Assembly: GCA_030704615.1 (NCBI GenBank)
Contig: CM060732.1
Coordinates: 81,615,171-81,679,170, forward strand
Direction: 5' to 3'
DNA: 64,000 nt
Origin: Takakia lepidozioides
Lineage: Eukaryota; Streptophyta; Takakiopsida; Takakiales; Takakiaceae
Shown in pieces: positions 1 through 10,691 of the stretch. Under the pieces are notes generated by a model, which did not search any database, was not told the origin of the DNA, and saw only the letters and a list, made by a program, of their open reading frames with translations. The stretch's first letter is position 1; every line of letters begins with the position of its first letter. Made by a program: the position numbers and the translations under genes.

Positions 1-67
1 GTGACGTGGCGTGAGCGCAGTTGCGCTCACGCGCTCACGTGACCAGGCTCACGCCGAGGCATCCCTG
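1..67. repeat. GC-rich palindromic repeat, copy 1
   Basis: This block matches 2789-2847 apart from one 8-base length difference, and both copies stop at the same bases, CATCCCTG, before unrelated sequence. It contains a perfect hairpin with 11-bp arms GCGTGAGCGCA (9-19) and its complement (22-32) around a 2-nt spacer. The shared sharp edge suggests the terminus of a transposable element. CAGGG-type ends occur in some DNA transposons, but no partner end was found, so the class is open. Confidence 0.6.
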
Positions 68-609
68 TACACTAAAGTTATTGGTTTATGGTAAGATTAA
101 TGATTTAGGGGTGATGGTAAAGATAGGGTTTTCGGTTTGGGTTTAAGAACACTATTGGACAAACAAATATGGAAGACTCACAGTCGCTAGAACTTGGTGT
201 GTGTTAGAAGGATAATAAATAAATAAATAAATGGAGAAACAAATATTATGGAAGAATCATTGGGCCGGAGAAGTATTTAGATTGAGGATTCGTCCTTGGA
301 ACCTGGTATTAAGATACATATGGTTATGGTATGGATACTTCATTCCCATTTGCAAGGGAAGGGTAAGGGTTTAGACGTAACAATGGCGTAGGGTTCCGTT
401 TAGGGTTCCCGACGAGGGTTTAGGGTTTGGGTTGAAGGCTATGGAAGTGTAGTCATTGCATCGGACAAGTATTTAAATGAAAGACTCGTCCTTGGAACCT
501 GGTATTAAGATACATAGAAAGCAAAGTTCGATAAATAAGGTAAGTGCATGTCAATCCAAACCAAGGGCAAAACCTTGCGCAAGGTGAAGGGTGAAGAGAT
601 TTGAATAAC
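68..609. repeat. Telomere-like AT-rich spacer with internal direct repeat
   Basis: No gene is visible. Several blocks resemble the plant telomere unit (TTTAGGG variants, e.g. 366-440). A segment of about 50 bp at 268-317 recurs at 467-516 with the phrase CGTCCTTGGAACCTGGTATT, so part of this stretch is duplicated. Bases 155-192 are similar, in inverted orientation, to 54791-54826, where complementary telomere-like DNA also lies. Confidence 0.5.
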
Positions 610-2338
610 CAGAATTCCATTTTCTTTCTTTTTTCTCTGAATGTTTCGTTGGCAGTATTTCAGTCTCGTTCTTTGAAAACATTCTTGCCATCGTTCTTAT
701 AAAAAACATGTCTGTTGCAGGTGAGCACAGGTCCCACCTTCGTGTGCGGTGTGCAGAAAACTTATGCGGCCGACATTGTCATTCTCGACATCCCGGATGG
801 CCAGGCTGTGCCAGAAGTTCTTCCAAAGGGCAAGACGCCAGGGTGGAACAAATTCGAGGACAACTACTGGAGTTGGGTATTCGGGTTCTGTAACAATTTC
901 CTCTCTGATGCAGGGACACTTCTGTTTTTTCAGTCATGTGACAATGATAGTCGTCGGGCATTGGCATCATACCTCAAGTCTTCAGGGTTTGAAGTTTTGC
1001 GCACATGGAATTGTGTGAACAGCCTCTACCTTGTGAAAGGGGGTTTCCTTGGTCAGCTGGTATGCCGTCTGCCTTCTGCTTATGCTTTGATCATGAGTTT
1101 CAATTTTCTCTGCAGCTCCACTCTAGTAGAATGTTTTATGATCGACACCGATCATCAACGATTCATGGTTTTTTGGTGTCAGAGTTCTGAATAGCCGATG
1201 TACACACTTCCACTTTAGATTGTGTTTACCACACTAACCTGCTATCTTTGGCAGACGAGGATGTTCGAGGCGATCTGCCTGCGGAGGATTCGCACATCAA
1301 AGACACCATCCTCCATCCGCAGCTTTGAGATTTCTGACCAGGGTTGTTTCGTCAACCCCCCCTATGAGCCCCATGTCGATGACATTTTGTACAACTTCAT
1401 GCAGTCCAGTCAGACTCTGAAGAGACCAGATGGCACTCCCTGGAGAGGTGCAAAGGAAAAGTCACCAGCATTCATGCAAATACTGCTGGAGTCATGCAGC
1501 CACCGCTCTGCACGGGTGGTCGATCTTTCTGTGTCCACAGGTTCGTTTTCTCCCTTCCGAATTGGTTTCCTTTCAACAGTTTCATCTGCTTAAATCCCCT
1601 CCTCCAAACTGTTTATGTTCTCCTGTCTGGTGCAGGAGCAACTTACCACGCATGCAAGGCAGGCGGAAGAAGCCTTTTTGGTATGGAGGGTGATTCTGAC
1701 CTCTACAACACAGTGCTCCTCCCCCTTTTGTCTGGCTCCACTTCAGGCACACAGACTGATCGGATTCATATTCGAAATGATGACGATCCCGAAGATAAGC
1801 AGGTCGACAACGACTTTTCATGTGAGTAAGTGCTAAACCCTCTTTGGGAGTCATACTCAATTTCTCGATAACATCAAAGTTACAGTAATAACTTTTTCAG
1901 GCTGTCTTTCAGGAAAGCCAGCGGTGGATCTTCAGGAGATACAGTCATTTTTGGCGAGTCTGTTTTCGACAGCCCCCTTTCCAATTTTCTGCTCCATGTT
2001 TATGCCGAAGCAATGGCACTTCACGCGTCCGAGTCCCTATCCCCTGACTTTTTAGTGGCCAGCCGTAGGTGTATCCAGCGTGGATCCAGTGTTCTAAAAT
2101 ACTTAGACTTAGATGCAGAGGAAGAGGGGATACATTGTACTGACTCTGAGTCAGACTGAACTGTATTCTTTTAATATTCATTTTCATATTATCTGGAAAA
2201 CGTTGAATCCCCTTACTCTACCGTAGTTGTTCCTTTAGAACAAATAATAATCACAGAATCAACTTTCGTTTAAATTGCTATATGTATGAATCCATCTCAC
2301 AAACCTTCCTGACTCTTCTCATATCCATTGTGCATTCA
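610..2338. repeat. Left arm of a 1.7-kb inverted repeat (partner 47278-48990)
   Basis: The plus strand here matches the minus strand of roughly 47278-48990 through exons, introns and the 3' flank. Differences are scattered substitutions and single-base indels. The partner continues upstream into another exon (49004-49655) that is absent here. This arm is therefore truncated at about 610, where it joins telomere-like DNA. Confidence 0.85.
721..2159 (+). pseudogene. Beta-class DNA-methyltransferase-like protein, copy 1 (3' exons only)
   Basis: Four exons join in frame: 721-1059, 1255-1540, 1636-1825 and 1901-2159, all with GT-AG borders (358 codons including stop). The first contains a strand-loop resembling methyltransferase motif IV (ADIVILDIPDG, then a W-rich helix and a hydrophobic strand), but DIPDG replaces the catalytic D/N-P-P-Y. 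The second ends and the third begins inside a motif I-like element, VVDLSVSTG then ATYHACKAGGRSLFGMEGD, with the acidic residue where motif II is expected. The order IV before I is that of beta-class N6/N4 methyltransferases. The last exon is acidic and serine-rich. Exons upstream of 721 are missing, so this is a fragment, although the remaining frame has no stop. Catalytic activity is unlikely. Confidence 0.6.
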
Positions 2339-2788
2339 TCTACACTGTATTCATGCGTGCTCCATTCATGAAAGCTTCCTTTGTACAACATCCATTGTAC
2401 ATTCATCCTGTGTACTCTTTAATCCACCCCACAAACCTTCCACACTCATTTCATATACTTTGTGCATTCGTCAAAAATTTGGTCATGCATCTTCCTGTCA
2501 TGAATTTTTGTCATTGCTCAACATCCATTATACATTCATCCATTTTACTCTTATCCATCCGTCATTCATCCATCTACATAGATTTTTCAAACTCATCCAT
2601 CTATTTATCATCCAACTGTACATTCATCCATCATTTATTCAATGCCTTTTATTATGTCGTCCTGCTTGTTGCCGCGGTAAATGGTGCCAATCCGCGGGAA
2701 TACACTCCACTTCTTTCTGGGTGCGTGGTGACTTGGCCTCCACGTGTGATGACGTGGACTGAGCCCCCTGACGTGGCATTTGCGCAAG
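2160..2788. repeat. CATTCATCC-rich 3' flank and GC-rich subterminal region
   Basis: From about 2325 to 2640 the sequence is dominated by variants of CATTCATCC and TCCATT, an irregular minisatellite. A complementary GGATGAATG-rich tract follows the fourth gene copy near 39520-39610. From about 2680 the composition turns GC-rich with repeated GACGTGG and CACGTG words, leading into the palindromic repeat. No coding region is supported. Confidence 0.5.
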
Positions 2789-2847
2789 GTGACGTGGCGT
2801 GAGCGCAGTCGCGCTCACGTGACCAGGCTCACGCCGAGGCATCCCTG
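2789..2847. repeat. GC-rich palindromic repeat, copy 2
   Basis: Second copy of the repeat at 1-67, again ending in CATCCCTG and here abutting the retroelement at 2848. It holds a hairpin with 9-bp arms CGTGAGCGC (2798-2806) and its complement (2811-2819) around a 4-nt spacer. The sharp junction with the methyltransferase frame suggests that insertion of this repeat, or a deletion, removed the 5' part of the retroelement. Confidence 0.6.
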
Positions 2848-3669
2848 GTAGTGGCAGGTTGGCCCTGCCAAGGGCATTCATCAGCCGGGCATGGCAATGG
2901 ATTGCGAGACTCAAGGACGGGTCTGTTTTAGGAGATGGTGCGGATTTTGCGCCACTTGCAGCTTCATCAAGCTGTATCTCCAGCATACATCTTGGAGAAT
3001 GAGCCACTGATGGGTGATTCTCGGGCCAGGGTGATGGCCAGTGTGCATCAAGTCCGGTCGTGGCTTGGGTCAACAGTGTTGCTGGATGCAGCTGCAGTGG
3101 GGTCATGGGCTCATCGTCCATGGCTATGGTGGACTAACTTGATGCCACCCGCACTGCTCAAGCGTGCATTTGGTGGGGTGCAGCGGCCAGCACACCTCAC
3201 AGTGGATAGCATTTTGGACACAGGGAGGCAGTCTCAACGTGTGAGACACGATGACCGTTCGCCTTTGGCAGTGGTCAACCGGGTGGGTCAACCACAAGCA
3301 GCATTACCTACACTGCTCAGCTTCCCAAGATCCCATGCTTTTCGGGATGGTGGACCTGGCCTCTTGTGGGATAGCCAGTTGCAACAATTAGTGGAGCCCA
3401 ATGCTGACGAGCGCGAGCGGGCGATGGGTTTTACCACAGGTACCACGCCGGTGCCATCTCTTTCTGAGGCATCACGTCGTCAGGTGTTGGGGCAAACAAT
3501 GGATCTCAATTGCTTGACCTGGATTATCAGCTTGGCTATGGCTGAGCAGCGCATAGTATGGAGTACACTTCCCTTCATGGTCTCCCTGCCTACCGAGACG
3601 GTACAGGCAGCGAGTGGGGGCAAGCAGGCGAGGACCACGAGGTGCAGGCCGCATCCATGGCACACGTAG
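2848..3669 (+). pseudogene. Cytosine-C5 DNA methyltransferase domain of the retroelement (truncated)
   Basis: The first codons read VVAGWPCQGHSSAGHGNG, matching motif IV with the catalytic Cys in PCQ. After an in-frame TAG at 2929 follow YILENEPLMG (motif VI; the usual ENV is ENE), VLLDAAAVGSWAHRPWLWWT (around motif VIII), the GR-containing linker, and at the C-terminus ERERAMGF and RRQVLGQTMDLN (motifs IX/X). The spacing resembles DNMT3/DRM-type enzymes. Motif I, which binds S-adenosylmethionine, is missing because the element is truncated. The frame continues, apart from stops at 3667 and 3835, into the reverse transcriptase, so the domain belonged to the polyprotein. Inferred role: an element-encoded DNA methylation function. 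Confidence 0.8.
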
Positions 3670-3837
3670 GAGGTGCTCGAGGTTCAGAAGGAGTTGGCAG
3701 CCAAGGCGGCGGTGATGGATCAGGTTAGGGATTTTTCTTGGATTGAGGAGGTCCTCAAGGATGGGATGATGGGGCAGGATGAGACATTGTCATTGACAGA
3801 GGAGGCAGTGGTCACTGCTCAAGATGTTGCAACATAG

Positions 3838-5406
3838 CAATCACGGGACGCGTCTTCTACCTCTAAGCCTGCTCGACTCAAGGTTGCAGTCACGGAGGAC
3901 AAATGGGAGCCTGATGTTGGACCTATAGTCACCGGAGGAGAGAGACGACGTATACGGCGGTTCTTGAGGGCTTACAGGAACTGCTTTGCTTTCAGTTTGA
4001 AGGACTTAGGAGCACTGAAGGGTCAAGAGATTCGCATTGAATTGGCTACTGACACGCCAATCTTTCGGAGACCCTATAGATACAGTGACATGGAGAGGTC
4101 CTTGATTCAGATGAGAACTCAGGACCTTTGGGAGGCTGGTTTGGTGGAGCCATCTGGGGGAGAGTATGCTTCAGCCACAGTGATGCCAGCCAAGAAGGAT
4201 GTCTTTGGCAATTGGACGGAGAGACGTATGTGCGGTGATTACCAGCCTGTAAATCGTCAGACCAAGTCCGATAGGTATGCCATGCCAACACCAGAGGAGA
4301 TCTTTGATGCCATTGGGCATACCAAGGTCTTTAGCACGTTGGATTTACGATCCGGATATCACCAGTTGTCGATCAAGGAGGCGGATAAGCAAAAGACGAC
4401 ATTCTGGGGGATCAATGAGCACGGGAAGGATTGCCTATACCAGTGGCGGTTCTTACCATTTGGGCTTAAGAACGCTCCGGCAGAGTTTCAAAGAGTCATG
4501 GACATGATTCTAGCAGGGGTGGAGTTTGCTCGGTGCTACATAGATGACATCATCATCTTTAGTGCTACGGTGGAAGAACATGAGAGACACCTTCAGGGGA
4601 TATTTGAGCGCTTGAGGGCGCACGGATTGAAGTTACATCCGGGAAAGTGCAAGTTTTTCCACAACCAGATTGAGTATCTGGGTCACATGATATACCCTGG
4701 AGGATTGGGGGTACAGCAGACTAAGGTAGAGTCCATTGCACAGGTTCCACGCCCCACGGATGTGAGCCGAGTTTGAGCTTTCATGGGGTTAACAAACTAT
4801 TATAGACAGTTTGTTAAGGGATTTAGTGCCATTGCAAAGGCTCTAACCAAGCTGACCAAGGTGGACCAGGAGTGGCAGTGGGAAGATGAGCAAGAACAAG
4901 CTTTTCAAGAGCTCAAGGCGAGGTTGACCTCGGCACCCATCTTGAGACGACCTATCAGGGGGCGTCCTTTTCAGCTGCATACAGATTGGAGCATGCTGGG
5001 GCTTGGAGCGGTGCTCACACAGGTGGATGATGAGGGAGGAGAGTTCGTAGTGGCTTATGCTAGCCGCTCGAACACCGTTGCAGAGTCTAAGTATAGCTCA
5101 TATGAGGGAGAATGCTTAGCTGCAGTGTGGGCCGTGACACACTTCAGGTGCTATCTATACGGCAATCTCTTCACCCTTGTCACGGATCACCAACCACTCA
5201 AGTGGTTGATGGAGTCAGACAAGCTTACGGGGAAGCTTGCATGGTGGGCACTCATCCTTCAAGAGTATGACTTTCAGGTGGTGCATCGACCGGGTTTGGT
5301 CAATCGCAATGCAGATGGGTTGAGTCGCAATCCATGCACGAGCCAGCAGGATGACATTGGAGCTCGGTGGCATGGTGAGACGGACGAGGAGATGGTGCCC
5401 GGATGA
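3838..5406 (+). pseudogene. Gypsy reverse transcriptase and RNase H
   Basis: The reverse transcriptase core is clear: STLDLRSGYHQ, the FLPFGLKNAP block, and the active-site YIDD near 4540. An in-frame TGA at 4774 interrupts the connection just before FMGLTNYYRQFV. RNase H follows with HTDWS, YEGECLAAVWAV and TDHQPL. A second TGA at 5404 precedes the integrase. All remaining sequence is in one frame with the methyltransferase upstream. Conservation of the catalytic aspartates suggests fairly recent activity. No separate protease (DTG/DSG) motif was recognised between 3670 and 3960. Confidence 0.9.
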
Positions 5407-6958
5407 CATGCATCTGCATTTATGTGTATCTTGGTAGCGGAAGGCCAGGTTGGACCTGCAACAGGGATGACTATAGATCAAGTGTCTGAGGACCCTGAGG
5501 CCAGCAATGAGCAAGGTGGCGCCAAAGATATACATGAGGATTCAGTTGTGTTGGACTACCTCCGCACTGGAGACACTGTAGCCACTGTGACTGCCAAGGA
5601 GAGGGATCGGATCCTACAACGAGCCAAGAGGTTCAAGTGGGAGGGGACACACCTGCTCCGAGTATGGGAGGATGGTCGATTGAGGATTGTGCCTCACCCA
5701 ACACAACGGGCACGGTTAGTGCGGCATGCCCATGAGGAGTTGGGGCATTTTGGGGTGCGACTCACTCATAGTCTACTGCAGGGGCAGTATTGGTGGCGTG
5801 GTATGCACACAGAGGTGCAACAATTTGTGGCTAGGTGCATGGTGTGTGACAGGGTGCGTGCTTCATTCAACGCCCCTACTCCACAATTGCACCCTCTTCC
5901 GATCATGGGATTGGGCTACAGGTGGAGTCTTGACTTCGCAGGGCCGTTGCCACTGACCATGCGCCACAACAAGTACATGTTGGTGATGGTGGAGCACTTC
6001 TCCAAGTGGATTGAATTGGTTCCATTGCCTGATAAGGCTAGTGAGGGAGCTGCGTATGCATTCTTGGATTGTGTGCTTAGCCGATTCGGTGCTCCAGCTG
6101 AGGTACTCACGGACCAAGGGAGAGAGTTCCTTGGGGAGTTTCAGGCTTTGTGTGACAAGACCTTGATAGACCACCGCACCACTTCTCGGGATCATCCTGA
6201 GGCCGATGGCTTGGCAGAGAGAGTTGTTCAGACAGTAAAGAGGGGTTTGCACAAGTATGGCTTGCAAAAGGGACACCTAGGAGTTACCCTGGTTAGCCAT
6301 GGGCTACAGGTTCAGCAAGCAAGCATCACTTGCCTCCTTCTCACCATACTTTCTTCTCTTTGGCCGAGAGCCGGATTTGCCTACATCCATTCGCAGAGAA
6401 GTTGCTACAGTTCTTAACCTTGACGATCCGGACGTGTGGGCACGTGCATGTGAGCAGCGTGCAGAGTTGTTCAAGAAAGTCATGCCCATGGCTTTCGAGA
6501 ACTTTGCCATTGCACAACATCGTGATATGTTGAGGTATGCTACCATACGTGATGGGGGCTATCGTCATGGGGTTCGGAGATTCAACCCTGGTGACTATGT
6601 TTATCTGCAGCAGACTGCTCCTACGACCTTGGATGTGACTGCAGGACGTACTATTTTGAGGGTTCGAGAGGTGTTGCCCTCAGGAGTCCTGATCTTGGAG
6701 GGTCGGGATGGCATGATTTGGAAGGACCATGTGCGTAATTGCGTGCCATGTCACCTTCCAAATGTTGATGGAAGGGTTGACCCAAACCTGGCAGTGGTAC
6801 CTGCAAGTTTGAGGTGCATGTTGTGTGGGTCTGCTAGAGGGGCAGCCACCATGCTGGTGTGTGATCAATGCTCTAGAGGTTGGCATATGGGATGCTTGAC
6901 TCCACCTCTTGAGATGGTTCCTGATGGGGATTGGTTATGTCCGCATTGCATTGGATAG
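5407..6958 (+). pseudogene. Gypsy integrase with C-terminal PHD finger
   Basis: The integrase zinc-binding domain is visible (HAHEELGHFG and CMVC near 5725-5850). The DDE core follows: SLDFAGP, LTDQGREF, and the glutamate in HPEADGLAER. Near 6290 the frame shifts; the continuation MGYRFSKQASLASFSPYFLL is in the next frame. The C-terminus carries eight metal ligands in PHD order between about 6815 and 6952 (CMLC, CDQC, HMGC, CPHC), where many plant gypsy elements have a chromodomain. PHD fingers commonly read histone H3 tails, so a chromatin-targeting role is a reasonable inference. Confidence 0.85.
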
Positions 6959-7215
6959 TGGGAGTGGATACAACCATGGAAGGCTAACAAGAAATGCAAG
7001 GCCAAGCTACTAGGAGACCAACACACGAGATCCTGACTCAAGTTCACAGATTGCAAGACGGCAACTAACGATGGGGTTGCTCTTGTACCCGGCCTCTTGG
7101 TCTATAGAGTTTGAGTACAATAAGGACAGTGATAGAGGACTTAGTACGGCTGTGGCTATTACATCTTGTAGCTATCTGGAATTAGAGGGACCTAACCACC
7201 AACTAGGGGGGCGAT

Positions 7216-7726
7216 TGTGGTATAGCTTTCTAGGATTGTGTGCTTAGATTGTGTGGTGGACAGCGATGTATGTTGTGGCACGATGCTTAGGTGCACGACA
7301 GCTGTCATGGTTTTAGTCATGGTTATCTAGAATTACCTACTTCTAGTTAACTAGGACATTTTAGATATTTATATTTATATTTTGTGTGTTGGGACTTTAT
7401 TTGGTCTCACATGCCAAGTGAGGTGTCGAGCCTCACTTGAGACATGGAGATAGGTTTTCCCCTTGTGAGTGTTGAGGAGGCTCATCTTCTTGTAGTTGAG
7501 CCTCCATGAGCTTCTCTCACCTCCATAGCTCTAGGTATTGAGAGGGAGTGTGTTGAGGGCTTTGTAGGGTGGATTCCTTTAGCAAAGGTGCCCTTGGCTT
7601 GACTTAGTTTATGTGATAGAGTGGATTTCACTTGGAAGGACTAGGGCTTGTTCTTCATGTGATTGCTTCATGCTTTGAGAGCTTTCATTGTCTTCTACTT
7701 CTCTCATTTCTCATCTCTTATCATAT
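7216..7726 (+). repeat. 3' LTR of the gypsy element
   Basis: The unit begins TGTGGTATAGC directly after the purine-rich tract, and the same start recurs at 7727, giving a unit of about 511 bp. The expected terminal CA lies a few bases before 7727, so the exact 3' edge is uncertain. A 5' LTR for comparison is absent from the window. Confidence 0.6.
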
Positions 7727-7811
7727 TGTGGTATAGCTTTCTAGGATTGTGTACTTAGATTGTGTGGTGGACAACGATGTATGTTGTGGCACGATGCTTA
7801 GGTGCACGACA
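7727..7811 (+). repeat. Second, truncated LTR start in tandem
   Basis: These 85 bases repeat 7216-7300 with about two substitutions and then diverge abruptly. They are either the start of a second LTR in tandem, as formed by LTR-LTR recombination, or the remnant of another insertion cut off by later sequence. Confidence 0.6.
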
Positions 7812-7949
7812 ACACGATCATTGCTGCCAAGGTAAATTTCCCGACAAAATCCAATTTTTGTAACAACATGAACCTCCACTGGCTCCATGAACTTTAAACA
7901 ACATGTTTGTTAGGTCAATATCATTTCTGACCTTATTCAATTCTTTCGG

Positions 7950-8757
7950 AGGAACTTGTGCAAGACGTAGACGACGACAATCTTAAGAAGTACTACACTG
8001 ACTGGCCCTCAAAGATTATATGGTCAAAGGATCTGATGAGGCTCATGAAGCTATCTAAGCTCCTAAACGACCCGAATAAGGCACAGAGATTTGACACAAC
8101 GTTTCCCAAGAAAGTTGCACATGCCCGAAATTTCTTCGAGCTGAGGGGGAGGCCGAAAAAGTACAACGATCACACAATGAAGTCGGAGACTAGACAATGG
8201 AAGGTAAATGATTCATTGTGTTTTCCGTTCCTTTTGCTAGAGAACCAAAATATTCTCAAGCTTGGATTTAATGTGACGAACGGAGACCGCATTTCGAAGC
8301 AGGAGACAGTACAAAAATAGCTTCATAAGGGAGGGTGCTACAATGAACGAGCGGGATGGTTCAGCATTTGGAAATTCGACATGATGGGGTCTTTTGTAAT
8401 TGTCTTGTTTGGTAATGAGGTGCTTGTCCAGCTCTTATTTTCCCAATCTATTTATGTTCTCCACCTGTAACAGTTCCGCAAATGTGCCACAAAAATACTT
8501 GAAACATTATATGATCATGAAAACGTGATGTTGCGGAGAACGCTTCCAAAACTTTTCATGCTCATTGGGTTTTTCAAGGATTTTCTTTGTACACTCTTGG
8601 AACTGTTCCTGGTGGAGAACATGAACAGATTGGACAAATTTGACTTGGAGGAACACTGCATTCCGAAGCAGGAGACACTACAGAAAGAGCTTCAAATTAC
8701 AAGACACAACAATATGGACAGAGATGAATTCACAATCGAATCATCACTTGGTGTATA
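7950..8757 (+). pseudogene. Uncharacterised decayed gene, 5' exons
   Basis: An exon at 7950-8203 joins in frame through a GT-AG intron to 8474-8757. The product is lysine-rich and mostly helical, with no family I can name. Part of the intron around 8280-8330 repeats the exon sequence around 8650-8700 (shared CGAAGCAGGAGACA word), showing local duplication. The reading frame style and the neighbouring exons suggest it belongs with the segment at 8855-10056. No start codon is assigned. Confidence 0.35.
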
Positions 8758-8854
8758 GTATAATTGACAAGATAGTTGTGACTATTGTTTCATCTCAAGA
8801 TTAATATCAAATATTGAATGAAATGTCTAATTTTGGCCTTGATAATTTTCGTAG

Positions 8855-10056
8855 GAATTTATGCAAGCATGTCAACTCATACTGGAGATGAATAGCGTGA
8901 AGGAGGTCATGGTTCTGGTTCTCTGTGACGAAGACGTATGGAACCTGTGGGAAGAGGTTTTCAAACAGTGGGAATAAGGGAAGCTTATTGATATTTTCGG
9001 GATTCAGTGCAAGGGCGAACAGCTACTGCTGAATAAAACCGCTATCGCGAAATTGCAAGGACTTAATAGCAGGCAGTTGAAAAGAGTGGCGGAGAAAATC
9101 CTAAATAGAGACATTTGCATTTGGGGAACGAAATTCAAGGGCGCGGACAAATCCAAAAACACAATGAGCGCGTATATTGACCAAATGAAATTGCGACGGT
9201 TTATTATCGACGATGTAATGGAAGTCTTAGGGTGGCCTCGGAGGAGCAAACAGAACCCGGAACCGTATACCAAATAGGAGTGGCGTGATGTTAAAAAAAA
9301 ATACAACTTCAACAAAGCTGAGTTTGAAACATTTCGAGATAGGCTCGGGAACGACTACATTGTTAGCAAACAGAAGATGAATATGGAGACGCAACCAATG
9401 ACTACTGCCTTCAAGAAGTATGTCTTGTTGTGCAAGCAGACCTTCGAGGATAACCAAAATGCCCTGGCGATTCTACACACGAGTTTCAGGTCCCATTACA
9501 TACAGCTGGGGGGAAACCAGAAATTTGCTGATGCCAGATCACAGTTGGGACTTGCACCAAATAATCGGTTCGACGACATATCCATGGTGTTCGTCAATAC
9601 AGTTTGTGATGATGACTCTGTTGTCTTCGAGACAAAGGACTACTCAAATATCTTGGATGCTTTTGTGGCTCGGCAGCTCATGTCCAGTGCTTTTGTGTTT
9701 TTCTCCACACAAGAATCATCGGGAAATCTTGTGTCATACGTCCGGAATGGCCCTGGATCAAAATCGTTTATTATTCGACAGGGTTATTACATTCCTGGCG
9801 AGTTTGAATCACCTTACAAGAGCTGCACGACTATATTCTCCCGGACGGTCCTCTGCCTCGACTACGTATTTCCGGCAACAGCTGAGGAGATGGTGAATCC
9901 GGACGACCACATTCAAACTGTTTTGTTATCGCCGGACCCAATTAATCCCATTATCCAAGGACTAGATGTAGACCCGACCTCGCAGGAGATGGAGTGCAGG
10001 ACTTACAATCATGAGCTGAGGCCGGACACCTACGATTACTTGGTTTTTTTTTTTAG
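8855..10056 (+). pseudogene. Uncharacterised decayed gene, central region
   Basis: After an acceptor at 8853-8854 one frame stays open for about 400 codons, apart from in-frame stops at 8975 (TAA) and 9275 (TAG). Long frames broken only by nonsense codons indicate a recently inactivated coding region. A strand-helix-strand segment near 9565-9760 (ISMVFVN, then a helix, then SAFVFFST) is placed like the motif IV region of the methyltransferase-like genes in this window. The similarity is too weak to claim homology. The function is unknown. Confidence 0.4.
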
Positions 10057-10060
10057 TAGG

Positions 10061-10412
10061 GACGAGATGTCTTGTGTGAACATTTTCGGAGGACTGGTAA
10101 TGACATACGTTCTGCTTGTAAGCGGATTCTGCATCTTGGAATTGTCTGTGTTTTCAGTTTTCCGGATTTAACTCTCGTATTATTGACGTTGTCGGAAAAA
10201 CATGTTTAACCTGTGTCTGATTGTTCCATTTTGTTAACCTCCACTGGGCAGTGGAGGTTCATGTTATTGGAGTTGTGGGTGTTTTGGGTGTTTGTTATTC
10301 TGCAGATTAGTGTGTTTGGTAGTTGTCTCAAAAGAAAGCCTAACCCTTTCAATCTTTCCATGGTTGGTGTTCGTCGGATTTATTTTGATATCATTGTTTG
10401 GTTTCATTGCAG
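10061..10412. other. Intron-like spacer with hairpin
   Basis: No gene is seen. The notable element is a perfect hairpin at 10236-10259 with 11-bp arms AACCTCCACTG around GG. Related sequences recur at 11402, 11796, 12830, 13868 and 15014. Confidence 0.5.
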
Positions 10413-10691
10413 GAAAGAAATATTCGTGTGCTCGACATAAACTTTGTAACAAAAAAGAAATTTTGTAGAAGCAAGGTGGAGGCCTATTTTAGGACCCTCC
10501 AGATTGACAATCAGACTATCGCAGGAGAGGGAGATGACGGAGACTCACTGCAGGATGACGAAGTGGACGAAGAAGATGATGACGAAGGACACGACAAGGA
10601 TCAGGACGAGGAAATGGAGGAGAAACAAGAAGAGGACGATGAGGAGGAGAAAGACAAAGATGAGAACATGAAAATCGTCAACGGAGTCTAG
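10413..10691 (+). CDS. Acidic low-complexity exon
   Basis: After an acceptor at 10412 the frame encodes a short basic stretch followed by a run of about 50 mostly aspartate and glutamate residues, ending at TAG. It is probably a linker or C-terminal exon of the surrounding decayed gene. Acidic tails are common in chromatin-associated proteins, but nothing more specific is visible. Confidence 0.3.
   Translation, partial: ERNIRVLDINFVTKKKFCRSKVEAYFRTLQIDNQTIAGEGDDGDSLQDDEVDEEDDDEGHDKDQDEEMEEKQEEDDEEEKDKDENMKIVNGV

Larger units (their letters stand above)
2848..7726 (+). mobile_element. 5'-truncated Ty3/gypsy LTR retrotransposon with C5-methyltransferase and PHD finger
   Basis: One reading frame runs from 2848 to about 6290 through a cytosine-C5 methyltransferase domain, reverse transcriptase, RNase H and integrase. 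It is broken by five in-frame stops (2929, 3667, 3835, 4774, 5404). A frameshift near 6290 moves the integrase C-terminus and PHD finger into the next frame. RT before integrase is Ty3/gypsy order. A purine run (7204-7213) precedes the 3' LTR. No 5' LTR, primer-binding site or conventional gag is present, because the element begins inside the methyltransferase. It is a dead, 5'-truncated copy. Confidence 0.85.

Noticed and set aside
1357-1368. NPPY tetrapeptide in copy 1 as a catalytic methyltransferase motif
   Set aside because: It lies between the motif IV-like and motif I-like segments, is absent from copy 2 at the aligned place and is disrupted in copy 3, so it is more likely coincidental. 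The structural motif IV position is DIPDG.
2328-2802. Overlapping His/Ser-rich ORFs of about 145 codons
   Set aside because: They translate the CATTCATCC-type repeat in two frames at once and have no conserved feature.
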